This document shows positions 14,009-22,311 of a DNA stretch of 64,000 nt, piece after piece; positions within the stretch are counted from its first letter, which is position 1; each line of letters opens with the position of its first letter. Location of the stretch: the IMG/VR virus record IMGVR_UViG_3300017917_001903, positions 1 through 64,000 of that record; one strand, written 5' to 3'. Made by a program: the position numbers and the translations under genes. The notes beneath the pieces were generated by a model, which ran no database searches, was not told the DNA's origin, and saw nothing but the letters and a program-made list of their open reading frames with translations. This stretch comes from a virus.

Positions 14009-14443
14009 TTAACCACGTCGCATGCGCGAAATTTCTTGTGCTTGTTCGTCGTTAATAACCGGCACAGCATTGCTCTTGTGCATAGTGGCAATACCTTTAA
14101 TGAGTGTACCCGTATACTTCTGTGGTTCTTTCTTGGCTGTACTACTAGCAGTACCAAAGCCATTGCCGCTGGGATACATTTCTTTGTGCTGACGAATACG
14201 GTCCATTGTTTCGTCGTGCTTTACCTGTAAAGGCACAAACTTTGGCCTGTCCGTCTTTACACGACCATGTAGCGCATCCACATATTCATCAAAGGTAGGC
14301 TTGGCAAGACCTAGGCGTTTGTTCTGCTTGCACTTCTCACGCCAGCCTTCCATCCACCGATTCATCTGCGCCTGTGTAACCTTAGTCTTACGCTTACGAT
14401 AATTAGTAGTTGTAAGATACGGACCTACAAGATGCATCGACAT
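14009..14443 (-). CDS. Conserved hypothetical basic protein (144 aa)
   Basis: Lys/Arg-rich, mostly helical protein with a Trp-containing segment (NRWMEGWREKCKQ). No motif recognised. It is packed between the SGNH-like gene and a small membrane protein gene in the same direction. Confidence 0.6.
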   Translation of the reverse strand: MSMHLVGPYLTTTNYRKRKTKVTQAQMNRWMEGWREKCKQNKRLGLAKPTFDEYVDALHGRVKTDRPKFVPLQVKHDETMDRIRQHKEMYPSGNGFGTASSTAKKEPQKYTGTLIKGIATMHKSNAVPVINDEQAQEISRMRRG

Positions 14444-14448
14444 AGTAA

Positions 14449-14706
14449 TTAATCCTTGTGGCCAAGTTTACGAAATGCAATATCAGTCTGAGTACGCTTG
14501 AATTCTTGAATAGATTCGTACAGACCTCCCATTGACCAACACATGAACATTACCGAAACAGTACCTAATGCATAGGAGATTGTTTGTACTGTAATATACC
14601 CATTGTCAACAAAAAAGGATACAACAAAATACAGTACAACAGCAGGAACCAAAAGGACTACGCCTGTTGCAATACGCTTGATTTCTTTAACAATATCAAT
14701 GGTCAT
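14449..14706 (-). CDS. Small membrane protein, two helices (85 aa)
   Basis: Two hydrophobic segments (about 13-33 and 43-62), with a charged tail. Starts inside the end of the DUF2061-like gene. No family recognised. Confidence 0.6.
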   Translation of the reverse strand: MTIDIVKEIKRIATGVVLLVPAVVLYFVVSFFVDNGYITVQTISYALGTVSVMFMCWSMGGLYESIQEFKRTQTDIAFRKLGHKD

Positions 14707-14908
14707 TTTTTAAACCCCATTTAATTTTTAGCCAAATACGCTCATGAATATAATAGTCAATACTGAGTAAAATATGCAGTGCCGTTGCAAAGCCTGTGGC
14801 ACTACCAATATCACCAGTGAACATGTATGTCCATAAGATTGTGAACAGCCAAGCCGTAATTCTGTAGCTGATCATTCTAATTATAGTACGAGTATGTGTT
14901 TCTGTCAA
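14696..14908 (-). CDS. DUF2061-like membrane protein (70 aa)
   Basis: Pattern RMISYRITAWLFTILWTYMF, TGDIGSATG.ATALHI, then YYIHERIW matches the DUF2061 family of small two-helix membrane proteins. Function is unknown. Overlaps both neighbours by a few bases. Confidence 0.75.
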   Translation of the reverse strand: MTETHTRTIIRMISYRITAWLFTILWTYMFTGDIGSATGFATALHILLSIDYYIHERIWLKIKWGLKNDH

Positions 14909-15165
14909 GACCTATCTCCAACTTTTCTTGTAATTGTATCTTCAAAACTTTTGGTACCAAAGGGATTTTGGTCATCACCGAATCTACTGCTACCTTCCGC
15001 TACAGCCATTTCCATATCCCATCTCCCAGGATAATGCCTGAGCAATCTACCGGCACGAACACGAATGTCTTTAGGTACACGTGGAGTCTTTTTTGGATCC
15101 ATTAAATCACGCAAAAAATCATAAGTGTAGTTAACTGCTCGTGTTCGCTCGCTAGGTATAGTCAT
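14905..15165 (-). CDS. BPSL0761-like small protein (86 aa)
   Basis: TIPSERTRAVNYTYDFLRDL, then P..TPRVP..IR..A..LLRHYP matches a small conserved bacterial family (BPSL0761). No biochemical role is known. ATG at MTIPSE is preferred because the conserved block begins there. Confidence 0.7.
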   Translation of the reverse strand: MTIPSERTRAVNYTYDFLRDLMDPKKTPRVPKDIRVRAGRLLRHYPGRWDMEMAVAEGSSRFGDDQNPFGTKSFEDTITRKVGDRS

Positions 15166-15166
15166 T

Positions 15167-15391
15167 TTAAACTCCAAAGTGTTGCTTTATAGCATCCTTG
15201 CTTTTACGAATAGTTGCTTTAAACTGGCCTTCGTCAAATGTAGTATACACATGAGTAGTATTTGTATTCTCAATAGCAATGTAACATTCGTTGATAATAA
15301 GATTTGCTAGCCGGTGTGCTTGCTCGATGCTGATCCATTTACCACTACTGTCTGTGCCAGCTTGTTTAATTAATGCGTCAATTTTGTTCAT
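15167..15391 (-). CDS. Hypothetical protein (74 aa)
   Basis: Helical, neutral protein starting MNKIDALIKQAG. GAGG lies at normal distance from this ATG, and the start lies inside the end of the phosphatase-like gene. Found between small conserved phage genes; no domain recognised. Confidence 0.6.
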   Translation of the reverse strand: MNKIDALIKQAGTDSSGKWISIEQAHRLANLIINECYIAIENTNTTHVYTTFDEGQFKATIRKSKDAIKQHFGV

Positions 15392-15851
15392 CATAGTCCT
15401 CATCGGTTTCGGTAATATCCTGACCTTCTAGGTACTGATTGTAACGCTTCTTAATCAAGTGTACTAGCTTGCGATCACGATATGGATATACGTCAGGTAG
15501 TTTGAGATTAACCACAGTCTTGCGAGTTAACCCAATATCCATTAACAAATTTTTAACTGTGATCTCATGCTCAGTATCGGCGCATACAATCTCATCTGCC
15601 CATTCGAGCAGTACCTGATCAATGAGATTAAGTGCATAGCTTTCGTCAATACCTACACTGCGAGTATTGTAATTATAAGGCTCGGCTGCTAGTGTATGAG
15701 CGATGGTAGGACTGCGAAGCAATCCGCCACTGCATACTGCTAGTACACGCTTGTATTTGCCTTGATATTTGTTTGACGCATTACCGATGCGTTCGCGTTG
15801 CCAGTAGCTGTCTGGCAGTTTATCATATGATGAAGTGTATGGTGAGTTCAT
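15378..15851 (-). CDS. Low-molecular-weight protein tyrosine phosphatase-like protein
   Basis: 157 residues. VCSGGLLRSP places Cys40 and Arg46 in a C-x5-R-S phosphate-binding loop, as in the LMW-PTP/arsenate reductase fold, and Asp120 or Asp126 near VYPYRD could be the general acid. The pattern LADEIVCAD (about 84-92) also fits. It could dephosphorylate a host protein or nucleotide; substrate unknown. Confidence 0.7.
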   Translation of the reverse strand: MNSPYTSSYDKLPDSYWQRERIGNASNKYQGKYKRVLAVCSGGLLRSPTIAHTLAAEPYNYNTRSVGIDESYALNLIDQVLLEWADEIVCADTEHEITVKNLLMDIGLTRKTVVNLKLPDVYPYRDRKLVHLIKKRYNQYLEGQDITETDEDYDEQN

Positions 15852-15852
15852 T

Positions 15853-16044
15853 TTACCAATGGTGAATTACGTTTGCAATAATAAAGAAGCAGGTTACAAT
15901 ATGTATTACAACCCAAAAGGTTTTGAGAAACAATGCTATTCGCGCTTCCCTTACTGTGAGAATAGGAACATCGGGTCTGTCATCGTCTGTGTGTCCCATT
16001 AAATGTCCAGTTGCTCTGGCCCAGATTTTTTCTAAACTGTTCAT
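15853..16044 (-). CDS. Small C-terminally anchored membrane protein (63 aa)
   Basis: Start MNSLEKIW is chosen because AAGGA precedes it and the cupin gene stops two bases away. A hydrophobic helix fills residues about 37-60. No family recognised. Confidence 0.6.
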   Translation of the reverse strand: MNSLEKIWARATGHLMGHTDDDRPDVPILTVREARIALFLKTFWVVIHIVTCFFIIANVIHHW

Positions 16045-16045
16045 T

Positions 16046-16468
16046 TTATCCTTTATAACGTTCTGCAATATATTGATCGTGCCGCTTCCATATACCCTTA
16101 TCAATGAAGCCCCATTCGCGTACAGTAGGGCCAGGAATGAACAGCGTCCATGTATCTACGCCTGGCTCTAATTCAACGCGGTGCAGTGATGTTGAACGAG
16201 CCCAATTGATTGTGCCAGCACCTCGCCAAAACTTGCCTTTAGGTGTGTGTTCCCAATATCCACCTCTGAGAATAATGGTAACAAATGGCCACGGATGATC
16301 GTGTAAATCATCAGGGTCGCTTTTGTGAAAGTTATGTAAAAAGATATTAAATGGAAACCACTTACGATCTTTTAGAAATAGATAGTAGCGTGTCAAGTAA
16401 GGTTCTTGACTTTCTCTATCTAAAATAACACGTTTGCGTCCAATACGCTCTAAGAGTTTTAGCATCAT
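16046..16468 (-). CDS. Cupin-fold protein (140 aa)
   Basis: LHDHPWPFVTIILRGGYWE (about 55-73) has the H-x-H and Gly positions of cupin motif 1, and the later LHRVEL (about 94-99) offers the motif 2 His; together they suggest a metal site. The start is unusual: the -10 box TATACT of the promoter at 16475-16503 lies six bases before the ATG, so the mRNA should be leaderless. Role unknown; such proteins can be dioxygenases or sugar isomerases. Confidence 0.7.
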   Translation of the reverse strand: MMLKLLERIGRKRVILDRESQEPYLTRYYLFLKDRKWFPFNIFLHNFHKSDPDDLHDHPWPFVTIILRGGYWEHTPKGKFWRGAGTINWARSTSLHRVELEPGVDTWTLFIPGPTVREWGFIDKGIWKRHDQYIAERYKG

Positions 16469-16474
16469 ACAGCA

Positions 16475-16503
16475 AGTATAACATCTTTTAAACCTGATGT
16501 CAA
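16475..16503 (-). promoter_or_regulatory. Sigma70-type promoter predicting a leaderless cupin mRNA
   Basis: TTGACA, 17 bp, TATACT, then six bases and ATG (16468). Confidence 0.75.
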
Positions 16504-16793
16504 CCGTTTATAATAAGTCTGATCAAAGCAAATGTATCGATAGTGGTTAACATTAAATAGTTGGCCAGCATGCCTGTGCTGCCGCGAGTATACGCACAGT
16601 AAGCAAATACTGCACAATGGCTAATGAATAATGGATACAATATTAAGAAGGGCGGATTGGGTAAGGTGAGAGCCATTACTACTGCACAACCAATGCTGGT
16701 AAACCAGGCAGTGACTTCCAATACTGTTCGTATCTTATTCTCTGCCCAGTCCTCACGGATATAATCAACAACTGAACTTATTAATGCTTTCAT
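16500..16793 (-). CDS. Membrane protein, three helices (97 aa)
   Basis: N-terminal amphipathic part (YIREDWAENKIRTVLEV) then three hydrophobic segments. The W.ENK.RT.LE start is shared by several small phage and bacterial membrane proteins of unknown role. Its stop codon overlaps the promoter of the cupin gene. Confidence 0.6.
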   Translation of the reverse strand: MKALISSVVDYIREDWAENKIRTVLEVTAWFTSIGCAVVMALTLPNPPFLILYPLFISHCAVFAYCAYTRGSTGMLANYLMLTTIDTFALIRLIING

Positions 16794-17008
16794 TCATTAA
16801 TTGGAAAATACTTCTTAAGTGCTTCCAACTTATCTTCGTATTCGGCGATGTGTGCCAGCTCAAGTTCAATCGCAGTCATGATGTCTGTGTGATCATGGAT
16901 AGCAATCGGGTTACTAAGGATAACTTCAACGTTCATCTTGTGCTTCTGTATATGTGATTCAAAATGAGCAGCACTGGCTCGAATTAAATTTTTCTTAAGT
17001 AGTTCCAT
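16790..17008 (-). CDS. Hypothetical protein with His-rich helices (72 aa)
   Basis: Helical, with spaced His residues (SAAHFESHIQKHK, AIHDHTDIM, ELAHIAEYEDKL) that could bind a metal. Overlaps the start of the gene at 16793 and the end of the nucleotidyltransferase gene. No family recognised. Confidence 0.6.
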   Translation of the reverse strand: MELLKKNLIRASAAHFESHIQKHKMNVEVILSNPIAIHDHTDIMTAIELELAHIAEYEDKLEALKKYFPINE

Positions 17009-17777
17009 AATATTCTAGCCTTTCAATGTCTTGTTCATTTGTTTCGCTGCCATATTGTATTTCAATGATGACTAAGTCGTCTTTGCTTTCGTTGTATAGC
17101 TGATGCCACTCTCCTACCTTAACAACAAAAATATCATGTTGGAAGATATCAATAAGCGCATAGTTCTTTAGTGGTTCTGAATCTTTAGAATGCTTTACAA
17201 CACCCTTGCCACTTTTAACAAACCAAACTTCGCTGCGCTTGTTATGCTTTTGATAGCTGATGCCTTGTCCGGGCTTAACAACAAGTTCTTTTACCTTGCA
17301 GCCTGTTGTGGTGTAAAGGTCAGCAAACTTGCCCCAAACACGTTCTTCTGTATGTGTAGCAAGTGCATCGCGTAAAATCCAACTGCTACTGTTGGCTTTG
17401 TGTGACCCACCTATGCCAAATGCAAAACTTATATCATTGACTTGCATTTCAGGAATGTTTTCTTTAGTGCGATCACCACCATTACAAAAAACTATTGGAT
17501 GGTTTGGATATAATGACTTCACACGTTCCAAACCATCAATAGCAGTATTATCCAAATCGTCAAACCCTAGCACCATAGTAACATTCTTGAAATTTTCTAA
17601 AATGTTTTTTCTTTCTGCAAAGGGCATGAAAGGCTTACCTTTTTTACGAGTAAGCCATTCATCACTGTTAAGCAATACAACAACTCTGCCAAGCGCGGCA
17701 GCTTCGTTGATCATGGAGATATGGCCGCTGTGGACGGGATCAAAACCGCCACTGACCACTGCTACAGTATAGGTCAT
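16995..17777 (-). CDS. Fusion: cytidylyltransferase-like domain plus cupin domain
   Basis: Residues 1-130 form an HxGH nucleotidyltransferase: VVSGGFDPVHSGHISM (8-23) holds the H16-x-G-H19 motif, as in RfaE/HldE-C and glycerol-phosphate cytidylyltransferases that make activated sugars. From about 145 a cupin follows (KPGQGISYQKH, RSEVWFVKSGKGVV) like the sugar-isomerase domain of bifunctional mannose enzymes. The fusion suggests synthesis of an activated sugar for the many glycosyltransferases nearby. Starts in the S21 stop codon (ATGA). Confidence 0.8.
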   Translation of the reverse strand: MTYTVAVVSGGFDPVHSGHISMINEAAALGRVVVLLNSDEWLTRKKGKPFMPFAERKNILENFKNVTMVLGFDDLDNTAIDGLERVKSLYPNHPIVFCNGGDRTKENIPEMQVNDISFAFGIGGSHKANSSSWILRDALATHTEERVWGKFADLYTTTGCKVKELVVKPGQGISYQKHNKRSEVWFVKSGKGVVKHSKDSEPLKNYALIDIFQHDIFVVKVGEWHQLYNESKDDLVIIEIQYGSETNEQDIERLEYYGTT

Positions 17778-18130
17778 TTCTTTTGGCGTTGTGCGTTTTC
17801 AAAAAGATTTGCGGCGTCCGATACTCTACGACGCTTACGCTTACTCTTCATGTACTTGGAATCTGCTGGTGGCTTAAGTGGCCATTTGCCTGCTAGCTTT
17901 GCGCTTAATACTTCTTTCTGCCAACGCTTTTTAGCAGCATCTTTAAGACGCTTACGCTTTACGCTGGGCTTTTCAAAGAATTCGTGCTTGGCTAAATCTT
18001 TTTGCCAGTTGTTGCGCTCTAGGATCTTTTTCATCCTGCGGAGTGCGCCATTTACGTCGTTGTTATAAACTTCAACTTTAGAACCCTTAATTACAAATTC
18101 GTCATTTGGATTCTTGTTCCACTTTTTCAT
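17774..18130 (-). CDS. rpsU: Ribosomal protein S21 with long C-terminal extension
   Basis: KVEVYNNDVNGALRRMKKIL (about 18-37) and HEFFEKPSVKRK (about 49-60) match bS21, the small-subunit protein that helps mRNA binding at initiation. Cellular S21 is about 60-75 residues; here 118, with a basic tail ending in ...SKRKRRRVSDAANLFEN. S21 is the ribosomal protein most often found in phages and may bias ribosomes toward phage messages. The start lies inside clpX (29-nt overlap) and the stop overlaps the next start. Confidence 0.92.
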   Translation of the reverse strand: MKKWNKNPNDEFVIKGSKVEVYNNDVNGALRRMKKILERNNWQKDLAKHEFFEKPSVKRKRLKDAAKKRWQKEVLSAKLAGKWPLKPPADSKYMKSKRKRRRVSDAANLFENAQRQKK

Positions 18131-19391
18131 GTGTTCCTCTGTATAGCTTGTATTCTATGTCTTCGCGTTGTGTGTTATCAGCAAAAACCAACGTTGGTTT
18201 GGTATTTGCTGTCACTGGATACTTATCAAATAAAATCTTTTGTACACCTAATTTCTTGAGTTCCGGGGCGCGATACATTACGCTAATTAGGCTTTGTTCT
18301 ACAATACCTTTAAGTGCTCTAGCACCTAGGTTCTTCTTTACAGCAAGTTCCGCTGCTGTATTAATATACTCATTGCTAAATTCTAAATTAATATTATCCA
18401 TCTCTAACAATTTCTTGTTCTGCTCTAGGATACTATTTTTTACAGATTTTAACACATGCACCATGTGCGTGGTATCAAGTTTCTCAAGTGTAGCAATGAT
18501 AGGTAAACGACCTACAATCTCAGGAATCAAACCAAACTCGATAACGTCTTCGGCACTGAGACTTTCCAGTAACTTATTTCGTTCCTTGCGATCAATTACA
18601 GTAGCGTTAAAGCCGATAGTAGTACTTTTCTTCAATCGCTTTTCAATGATTTTTTCTATACCAACAAATGCGCCGCCTAGAATAAACAGTACGTTAGTAG
18701 TATCAAAGTCGATATATTCTTCGCCAAACTTTTTACCGCTATTAATTTTTACTTTAGTAGTAGTGCCTTCAATTAGTCTTAACAGGGCTTGTTGTACACC
18801 TTCGCCGCTGACATCTCTGGTAGCTGTATTCGTTTCACTGCGTCTTGCTTTTTTATCTACTTCGTCGATGTAAACAATTCCTTTTTGTGCAGCGTCAATA
18901 TCAAAGTCTGCAACATTAAGCAATCTCTCTAATACGCTTTCAACATCTTCGCCTACATACCCAGCTTCAGTGAGTGTAGTAGCGTCTGCTATAGCAAACG
19001 GAACATTTAGTTTCTTAGCTAATGTTTTAGCAAATAGTGTCTTACCTGTGCCGGTTGAACCAATTAATAAAATGTTTGTTTTTTCTAGTTCAACATCATC
19101 GGATGAATTAAGCACACGTTTATAATGGTTATATGCACTAACACACATAAGTTCTTTAGCACTGTCGTGTCCTACAATGTATTGATCTAAGTGCTGACGA
19201 ATCTCAAGTGGGGTAGGAATTGCAGTATTTTCGCTGTCAATTTTTTCTTCATCGGCAGTTTTCTTAACAATATTATAGCTTAACGTGATACATTCATTAC
19301 AAATATAAACGCTTGGCCCAGCTATTAGTTTGTCAACTGCTTCTCTATTTTTACCGCAAAAACTGCATCTTAGGTTTTTCTTGTCTGTCAT
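18102..19391 (-). CDS. clpX: ClpX, AAA+ unfoldase
   Basis: 429 residues, full length. The zinc-binding domain has Cys9, Cys12, Cys31, Cys34. Walker A GSTGTGKT is at 110-117, the pore loop GYVG at 143-146, Walker B IVYIDEVD at 171-178, arginine finger Arg294 and sensor-2 GARALK at 355-360. The IGF loop that docks on ClpP is kept (258-260), so it should work with host ClpP. The substrate loop that in E. coli is RKH reads GKKF here, which may change tag selection. ClpX recognises ssrA-tagged proteins, and a tmRNA lies at 56832-57255. No ClpP gene is in this window. Confidence 0.97.
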   Translation of the reverse strand: MTDKKNLRCSFCGKNREAVDKLIAGPSVYICNECITLSYNIVKKTADEEKIDSENTAIPTPLEIRQHLDQYIVGHDSAKELMCVSAYNHYKRVLNSSDDVELEKTNILLIGSTGTGKTLFAKTLAKKLNVPFAIADATTLTEAGYVGEDVESVLERLLNVADFDIDAAQKGIVYIDEVDKKARRSETNTATRDVSGEGVQQALLRLIEGTTTKVKINSGKKFGEEYIDFDTTNVLFILGGAFVGIEKIIEKRLKKSTTIGFNATVIDRKERNKLLESLSAEDVIEFGLIPEIVGRLPIIATLEKLDTTHMVHVLKSVKNSILEQNKKLLEMDNINLEFSNEYINTAAELAVKKNLGARALKGIVEQSLISVMYRAPELKKLGVQKILFDKYPVTANTKPTLVFADNTQREDIEYKLYRGTHEKVEQESK

Positions 19392-20034
19392 GCTTTACCT
19401 ATATAACGTTTGTCTACTGTTGTGTCGCTTGGTTCATCGTTCTTTGGAAGAGGGATGGCCCAAAAACCTAACTTACGCTTAACATCTTCGTCAGATCCCT
19501 TCTTAAGTATATTAAAAATTTCATCTGCCGTCAAGTCCTCTTTATTTAACTCACTAGCGGCTAAAAGGCGTGCAGCCTGGCGTAAATCGCCTGTGGCAGC
19601 ACGTTCTACTTCCACAGGAACTTCTTTTTCAACTACTACTTGTTTTTCAACAACTACTTCTTTTTCAATTATTTCTGCTGGCTTTGATTCAAGCTCAACC
19701 ACACGCTTTTTAAGTTGGCGATTATCTTCTGTTAACTGCTGAACACGCCCGCTATCTTCAACCTTTACAATTCTTTCTACGGGCTTTTCTTTAATTACAT
19801 ATTCAATTGTAGGAACTTCTACCTGAACAATTCTCTCTGGTCCAGGTACTTCTCGGACAACTTCCACTTCTTTAATAACTTCAACAATCTTTTCAACAGG
19901 CTTTTCAATTATAACTTCTTTGATGATCTCTTGCGGTTTGCTGTTATTTTCTTTTTTGAGCTCTCTGACTTGTTTTTCGAGCTCGCGGATCTTTTTTTTT
20001 GAGCCGCTGTTTCTTCTATGCTAGCAAGTCGACT
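19388..20034 (-). CDS. C-terminal coiled-coil part of the split membrane protein (frame -1)
   Basis: From about 19988 to 19388 the frame is open with heptad-like sequence (KIRELEKQVRELKKEN) and Glu/Val repeats (EKPVEKIVEV, VEKEVPVEVE), ending in a globular tail. An ATG occurs only at 19867, within the repeats, and has no clear ribosome-binding site. The frame joins the upstream gene across a run of nine A (19992-20000), so it is best read as the second half of one protein made by -1 frameshifting, or as a result of a homopolymer error. Its stop overlaps the clpX start. Confidence 0.65.
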
Positions 20035-20994
20035 GTTGTCTTGTGGCTGGTCACTAGGTGGCCCAGACTGTTGTAGCAGTACACCATCTGTACTACTTGG
20101 TCTTGATTCAACGTTTTGAATGTTGTTACCTTCATCAAGGGTTCCTCCTTGGGATTGGTCTGTGGTTGGTGTGTTGGCGGAATCGTTGAGAGGCTCACTG
20201 GATTTATTTCCATGTGGATCGTCCTCTGGTTTTGATTTATTTTTGTGGCGGCTCAGTGATTGGTTGGCCGCAATAAGTAGTGCCACAGCAAGCGGATCAA
20301 ATACAATAACTAGTAGGATAATCATCCAACGTACTGCACGTTCCATTAAGTTAGCATCTGGGTTGTCGCCGTATATAAGTGCGGCTACATATTTAATTGG
20401 GCCAACTTCGCTTTCTACTTTCTTAAGCTCTACTGCTAGTGGCGCACGTTGCTCGTTCAGCTTTTGTATTTCTGCTTGTGCTGTGCTAATTTCTGTAACT
20501 AAACGCTGGCGGTCTCGGCTCTGGCTTCTACGTACCTGTAACGCACGTTCTGCGCCTTTGGCATCAGTGGTTCGACTTAGTGTTTGGTTAACCACATCGT
20601 CCATCTGAGCAATTACTTTTTGGTTAGTGTCAATAATCTCACGTTGATATTTGATCTTCTCATCAAACAGCGCAACTTGTTCGGCAGCGCCGCCCGACGC
20701 CAAACCTTGGTCACTGTGCGCTTTACTTAGGTAGCCAAAGATACCCAAGCTGGTAATAAACATTAACACAACCACGGCTGCTGTCAAATAACTTTTAAGC
20801 AACCATTTGGTTTCTTTCCAATTGCGGTAGAGCCAGCTAGCTGTAACTAGTTTACCTAGTTCTAAACTACCTGCCATAACAGCTACAGCCAATGCCGCGC
20901 CGCTGAAAATTGCCATGAGTCCGGCGATACTAAAGTATGCCGCAATACCCGCAATTAAAATTGATGTTATAAAAGTTATAATACCGGAAGCCAT
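19909..20994 (-). CDS. Membrane plus coiled-coil protein, zero-frame product (361 aa)
   Basis: Four hydrophobic segments lie in residues about 1-100 and near 220-245, with a long helical region (about 110-205) between them and a Pro/Ser/Thr/Gln-rich linker after. After A-A-Q-K-K at the nine-A run the zero frame gives a Lys/Ser tail (SASSKNKSESSKKK) and stops at 19909, while the -1 frame continues for about 200 residues. The late box GATAAATA five bases before the ATG predicts a leaderless transcript. Its topology suggests a virion or infection-stage membrane protein; no family recognised. Confidence 0.7.
   Translation of the reverse strand: MASGIITFITSILIAGIAAYFSIAGLMAIFSGAALAVAVMAGSLELGKLVTASWLYRNWKETKWLLKSYLTAAVVVLMFITSLGIFGYLSKAHSDQGLASGGAAEQVALFDEKIKYQREIIDTNQKVIAQMDDVVNQTLSRTTDAKGAERALQVRRSQSRDRQRLVTEISTAQAEIQKLNEQRAPLAVELKKVESEVGPIKYVAALIYGDNPDANLMERAVRWMIILLVIVFDPLAVALLIAANQSLSRHKNKSKPEDDPHGNKSSEPLNDSANTPTTDQSQGGTLDEGNNIQNVESRPSSTDGVLLQQSGPPSDQPQDNSRLASIEETAAQKKRSASSKNKSESSKKKITANRKRSSKKL
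19988..20004 (-). other. A9 slippery run, candidate -1 frameshift site
   Basis: In the zero frame the codons are CAA AAA AAA AGA; a one-base backward slip on A-AAA-AAA gives CAA AAA AAA AAG ATC and opens the downstream coiled-coil frame. It resembles the dnaX-type A-AAA-AAG site. A sequencing slip would look the same. Confidence 0.6.
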
Positions 20995-20999
20995 AGTAT

Positions 21000-21007
21000 T
21001 ATTTATC
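21000..21007 (-). promoter_or_regulatory. Late promoter GATAAATA, leaderless geometry
   Basis: GATAAATA, five bases, ATG at 20994. Divergent from the late promoter at 21042. Confidence 0.6.
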
Positions 21008-21041
21008 TACTTAAAAACTTACCATTGGCTATTATTTGACC

Positions 21042-21049
21042 CATAAATA
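21042..21049 (+). promoter_or_regulatory. Late promoter CATAAATA, leaderless geometry
   Basis: CATAAATA then TTGGT then ATG at 21055; no ribosome-binding site is visible upstream. Confidence 0.6.
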
Positions 21050-21054
21050 TTGGT

Positions 21055-22311
21055 ATGGTACACATAGAAAAACTTCAGTCACACCTTGATAAACCACACC
21101 TGACATTGGTAGACTTACTGCACAAGGATAACACAGATTCTGCTAACTATCTTGGAATTTATCCTGCAACACACCTATTAAAACCCTATATAAACACAAA
21201 ACTTGATAATATTGCCATTGGCGAGACTTACGGATATCGTGGTATATCAATAAATGAGTTACTTGCCGAAAACAAAAACATTATTGTTGAGACAACATAT
21301 CAGGACTTGCTAGGTTTACCAAAAGTCAAACAGGTTAGGCTATTAACAAACTACACTGTTATTCTTTCAGATTTAGAAGAAGGTGGTAGCTTCTTTGGTC
21401 ACATGGGGCCATGCTTATTAGGCCATATTAGAAAACTAGGAATAGTACCTAAAAAGATTTATTCCTTAAATGCCGGGCTATACCAACATGATTGTCCAGA
21501 ATTAAATATTCAATCAATTTATATTTGTTGTTGGGCTGCTTTTCCAGTTCTTGCCGAATCATATTATACTAATTTGCTATTCAACGAAGAAGCTAAACAA
21601 GAAGCCCAAAAGAAAATAGCATCCAACAATAAAACATTTGGATTGTATTTAAATAAAAAACCTAGATACAATCGAGTCAAATGTTTAGCAGAGCTGGATA
21701 AAAGGGGCATCTTAGATAAATTTGATTGGACATTGTTATATAGTGCTGAACCTCTTGGCAACGAAAATGACTACGGAAACTTTATTAAAAGCCCAAACAA
21801 CTTTAGATTTAACAAACAATTAAACTTATACGGCGATGAACACATGAATGTGTTTTTACAGAAATATAAATTTCCCAGACTTATGTCAGACTCAAAGCAA
21901 AGCACATATGGTGATTGCTTGGGGCCAGCGCCAAGTTGGCTAGGCAAATACAAATATTATATTAGCAATGAAACATATACCACTTGCATTCCTACTAGCT
22001 TAGGTACTACTGGTTTCCTAACGGAAAAAACATTCAAAGCTATGTGCATAGGAGCATACCCTTTTGTTATTGGTACTCCAGGTTCTGAGAAAAAACTATC
22101 TAGTTTAGGATTTCAACTACTGCCGCAGGACTATGACAGTTTAGCTGGCGGAGAACGTGTCAGTGCAGTATGCGAAATAATAGAATTGGCGACTAAGTCA
22201 AATTATGACGTAACTGAAATAGTTATGCATAATTTTAACTTAATCACCAATTTAGATTTTTTAGCTGGGCTTATTGCTAGCCCAGTAAATCAGATGTTTC
22301 AGCCTTCGTAA
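21055..22311 (+). CDS. Glycosyltransferase-like protein (GT10/fucosyltransferase-like C-terminus)
   Basis: 418 residues. The C-terminal block YYISNETY...GFLTEKTFKAMCIGAYPFVIG (about 302-344) resembles the nucleotide-sugar site of alpha-1,3-fucosyltransferase-like enzymes (Y.SNE ... TEK ... G..P...G). Two related proteins lie at 30585 and 31849. It probably decorates virion or host surface glycans; donor and acceptor are unknown. The tail overlaps the convergent queD-like gene by 13 bases. Confidence 0.65.
   Translation: MVHIEKLQSHLDKPHLTLVDLLHKDNTDSANYLGIYPATHLLKPYINTKLDNIAIGETYGYRGISINELLAENKNIIVETTYQDLLGLPKVKQVRLLTNYTVILSDLEEGGSFFGHMGPCLLGHIRKLGIVPKKIYSLNAGLYQHDCPELNIQSIYICCWAAFPVLAESYYTNLLFNEEAKQEAQKKIASNNKTFGLYLNKKPRYNRVKCLAELDKRGILDKFDWTLLYSAEPLGNENDYGNFIKSPNNFRFNKQLNLYGDEHMNVFLQKYKFPRLMSDSKQSTYGDCLGPAPSWLGKYKYYISNETYTTCIPTSLGTTGFLTEKTFKAMCIGAYPFVIGTPGSEKKLSSLGFQLLPQDYDSLAGGERVSAVCEIIELATKSNYDVTEIVMHNFNLITNLDFLAGLIASPVNQMFQPS

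Noticed and set aside
18106-18873. A 255-codon plus-strand frame
   Set aside because: It is antisense to clpX, whose motifs are all intact.
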